Below are positions 22,748 to 24,448 of a DNA stretch of 24,448 nucleotides, one piece after another (positions within the stretch are counted from its first letter, which is position 1; each line of letters starts with the position of its first letter). The notes beneath the pieces were generated by a model that ran no database searches, was not told where the DNA came from, and saw nothing but the letters and a program-made list of their open reading frames with translations. Both the position numbers and the translations under genes were made by a program. The stretch is from a virus. The DNA is taken from the IMG/VR virus record IMGVR_UViG_3300010299_000060, positions 1-24,448 of that record; one strand, written 5' to 3'.

Positions 22748-23683
22748 ATGGGAAAATATATTGGAAGAAATATACCATATGGTCTTTTTGAGAGTCAAGA
22801 TTTATCATCTGATGCTGATGGAACAAAAACTATATTTCCATTAATTTATAATGTTCCTAATTCTGCTTCTATATTGGTAATATATTCTGGAAGTGTTTTA
22901 CAACCAGTAGTAGACTACACCATCACAGAAGCTGGCTCTAAAGTTCAGTTTAATGATGCACCAGATTCTGGACTTAGTTTACATATATTATATCTTGGTA
23001 GAGAACTACTAGTTCCATCAACAATAGGAAATTCACCATTATTAGTTCAAATTGAAGCTGACGGCATAGAATCTGAATATGAGATCACCACCACACTAAC
23101 TTTAACACATCATGGTCTTATAATCTTTAAAAATGGTGTTCAGCAAAGACATGATCATGATTTTTCAATAACTGAAACAAATAAAGTTTCATTTATTCCA
23201 CCCCCATCTAATGGCGATAAGTTAGATTTTTATATTGTTGGTGCTGAAAGGTCTGATCTAGTAACTGTTGGTGAAGGAACTATTACAACTTCCAAATTAG
23301 ATGATGGTGCAGTGACTCCAGATAAAATGAATCTGAGTTTTAGCACATATAGTCCAACTGTAACTACATTTGAGAGCATGGTATCTAGTACAATAGTAGA
23401 AGAAGCTGACTACCAAGAATTCAATACCCATGTGAAAGCTAGAATAAAGATACGAACTACTTTGTCTGGAACAGAAGATAATAAAATTCGTGTTACACTA
23501 CCAATAAATAATGATGGAAGTGCTTTTATATCATCATCTGCAACAATAGTTTCAGATGAAAGCATAGAAAGTGGTATTGTGAGGTGGGGATCTGACAATA
23601 GTGTAGATATTTATCGACAATTTGGGGTAAATTATACATTAGATACTCATACAATAGAAATTTCTGTGGAATACAAAAAATAA
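22748..23683 (+). CDS. Small tail-fiber-like protein with duplicated beta module
   Basis: 311 residues. Residues 22-84 and 104-166 look like two copies of one beta module (strand, 'vYSGSVLQPVVDYTI', 'GSKVQFNDAP', 'LHILYLG' in the first; 'IFKNGVQQRHDHDFSI', 'NKVSFIPPP', 'LDFYIVG' in the second), related to residues 232-298 of the upstream fiber. Residues 177-193 read GTITTSKLDDGAVTPDK, the short tail repeat seen in phage fibers. The C-terminal 110 residues are a beta domain I do not recognise and may be a receptor-binding or tip domain. The ATG directly follows the upstream stop, with AAAGGTGAG just before it. Probably part of the same fiber or an accessory fiber. Confidence 0.82.
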   Translation: MGKYIGRNIPYGLFESQDLSSDADGTKTIFPLIYNVPNSASILVIYSGSVLQPVVDYTITEAGSKVQFNDAPDSGLSLHILYLGRELLVPSTIGNSPLLVQIEADGIESEYEITTTLTLTHHGLIIFKNGVQQRHDHDFSITETNKVSFIPPPSNGDKLDFYIVGAERSDLVTVGEGTITTSKLDDGAVTPDKMNLSFSTYSPTVTTFESMVSSTIVEEADYQEFNTHVKARIKIRTTLSGTEDNKIRVTLPINNDGSAFISSSATIVSDESIESGIVRWGSDNSVDIYRQFGVNYTLDTHTIEISVEYKK

Positions 23684-23694
23684 TTTAAAAAAAG

Positions 23695-23724
23695 CCAAAA
23701 ATAATTAAAAAAAAGTATTTTTGG
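23695..23724 (+). repeat. Perfect 9-bp inverted repeat after the fiber-like gene
   Basis: CCAAAAATA (23695-23703) and TATTTTTGG (23716-23724) pair perfectly around a 12-base A-rich loop. It starts 12 bases after the upstream stop. The stem is AT-rich and not followed by a T-run, so termination would be weak. The late box at 23728 begins three bases beyond it. Confidence 0.5.
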
Positions 23725-23727
23725 ATA

Positions 23728-23735
23728 TATAAATA
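23728..23735 (+). promoter_or_regulatory. T4-type late promoter box TATAAATA (fiber leader)
   Basis: Exact late-box match in the 257-base gap. It ends 205 bases before the next ATG, compared with 22-39 bases for the other five late boxes here. One-mismatch boxes at 23787 (TATAAATT) and 23890 (TATAAAAA) are alternatives; the latter would give a leader of ordinary length. Confidence 0.55.
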
Positions 23736-23802
23736 ATTATACTTATTATACTAAAGTAAGATTTCTTTATTATTTTCAATATCATATATAAATTGCATTG
23801 AT

Positions 23803-23874
23803 ACTCAAATTTCAAGAAAATTAAGATTTTTTCTAAAAATCTTGCATTTTTTTATCTGATTATGAATTTTGAGT
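23803..23874 (+). terminator. Nested inverted repeats with T-run, possible terminator or attenuator
   Basis: An inner hairpin pairs AAGATTTTT (23823-23831) with AAAAATCTT (23835-23843) over a TCT loop, followed by GCA and seven T (23847-23853), the layout of an intrinsic terminator with an AT-rich stem. An outer pair, ACTCAAA (23803-23809) and TTTGAGT (23868-23874), encloses it. It lies between the late box at 23728 and the fiber gene. Confidence 0.5.
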
Positions 23875-23940
23875 GACTATTCTTAATTATATAAAAAAAC
23901 ACAAACACAAAAAATTTATTCTAAAATAAGGAATATTAAA

Positions 23941-24448
23941 ATGGCTATAACCAAAATTCGTGGAACCTCACAAATTAAAGGTGGTTCGATTACCAATGCA
24001 GAAATTTCTGCAAGTGCTGGTATTGAACTAAGTAAACTCGCAGAAGGTGCAGAACTCATTAAACGTGACGGATCAGTAGCATTCACTGGTAATGTTGACA
24101 TGGGAAGCAACAAGGTAACTAATGTTGCTGACGGTGTAAATGCTGGAGACGTAGCAAATAAAGGTCAATTAGATGCTGAAGCAAGTGCTCGTGCGGCTGC
24201 TGACGCAACCCTTCAAGCTAATATCGATGCTGAAGCTGTAGCTCGTGCGGCTGCTGATTCTGCATTAGATGTAAGAATGACAACTGCTGAAGCTGATATT
24301 GATGCTTTAGAAGTTGCTGTTGCTGATGAAGCTACTGCTCGTGCGGCTGCTGACGCAACCCTTCAAGCTAATATCGATGCTGAAGCTGTAGCTCGTGCGG
24401 CTGCTGATTCTGCATTAGATGTAAGAATGACAACTGCTGAAGCTGATA
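23941..24448 (+). CDS. Repeat-rich tail fiber protein, 5' part (runs off the window)
   Basis: 169 codons are visible with no stop before the window edge. TAAGGA at 23927-23932, eight bases before the ATG, is a strong ribosome site. Residues 1-40 (GTSQIKGGSITNAEISASAG) match the short tail repeats of phage fibers. Residues 53-78 (MGSNKVTNVADGVNAGDVA, then KGQLD) are a common fiber motif that precedes the shaft. From residue 81 on, ARAAAD units recur in a coiled-coil or trimeric-shaft pattern, with a 50-residue period. Codon use differs from the neighbours: six of eight Arg codons are CGT and Ala is mostly GCT, against AGA-rich genes upstream. Probably a major tail fiber with high expression; transfer is an alternative reason for the codon shift. 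Confidence 0.88.
   Translation, partial: MAITKIRGTSQIKGGSITNAEISASAGIELSKLAEGAELIKRDGSVAFTGNVDMGSNKVTNVADGVNAGDVANKGQLDAEASARAAADATLQANIDAEAVARAAADSALDVRMTTAEADIDALEVAVADEATARAAADATLQANIDAEAVARAAADSALDVRMTTAEAD
24187..24448 (+). repeat. Perfect direct repeat, 150-base period, in the fiber gene
   Basis: Bases 24187-24298 and 24337-24448 are identical over all 112 bases that can be compared before the window ends. The period is 150 bases, 50 codons. A shorter unit coding ARAAAD (GCTCGTGCGGCTGCTGA) occurs at 24187, 24241, 24337 and 24391. Confidence 0.95.

Noticed and set aside
1-24448. tRNA genes, CRISPR arrays, insertion sequences, integrase or attachment sites
   Set aside because: I found no cloverleaf, no regularly spaced short repeats, no transposase-like frame and no terminal inverted repeats; the only regular repeat is coding (fiber gene).

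Overview
This is an AT-rich window from the tail and baseplate module of a T4-like contractile-tailed phage. Every gene I accept is on the + strand. Genes 5, 25, 6 and 8 are recognisable in a row, followed by a 2190-residue DUF4815-type structural protein and a set of fiber genes. A gene 5 protein without a lysozyme domain, a giant DUF4815 protein and AGA-rich AT-biased coding are familiar from marine T4-like phages of cyanobacteria and SAR11 bacteria. The host cannot be fixed from this window.

Layout. (1) 26-5210 is an accessory stretch of about fourteen small genes. Several belong to families found widely in phages but without known function: the DSGHGW/VYLEED protein at 26, the small Cys protein at 554, the zinc-finger protein at 1961 and the MGTDIH protein at 4249. 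Two genes (2777-2953 and 3271-3357) encode tiny single-pass membrane proteins. A 240-base non-coding gap (314-553) holds a strong hairpin, a direct repeat and a possible promoter. (2) 5310-12889 is the baseplate block: gp5 spike/hub, gp25, gp6, an unnamed 520-residue protein in the gene 7 position, and gp8. (3) 12931-20319 is the giant DUF4815 protein and three small proteins packed behind it. (4) 20333-23683 holds a collar-type fiber with a histidine-rich tip and a second small fiber-like protein. (5) 23684-23940 is a structured non-coding leader. (6) From 23941 to the window edge is the start of a repeat-rich fiber gene.

Regulation. Copies of the T4-type late promoter box (TATAAATA, or GATAAATA) stand at 3661, 5269, 7344, 11189, 12890 and 23728. 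All lie between genes, and five of the six end 22-39 bases before a start codon. The one at 3661 shares a base with a near-consensus sigma70 promoter (TTGACT, 18 bases, TATAAT), so the gene at 3700 may be read both early and late. The box at 23728 stands apart: 205 bases, including hairpins and a T-run, separate it from the fiber gene.

How the genes work together. gp5 forms the central membrane-piercing spike. gp6, gp25, gp8 and probably the 520-residue protein form the baseplate wedges. The DUF4815 protein is probably a large peripheral baseplate or fiber-attachment component. The fiber proteins downstream would supply host recognition. I see no complete defence, CRISPR or integration system. 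The most interesting features are the promoter overlap, the heptad-spaced HxH tip, the Ca-binding-like insertion and extra C-terminal domain in gp5, and the perfect 150-base repeats in the last gene.
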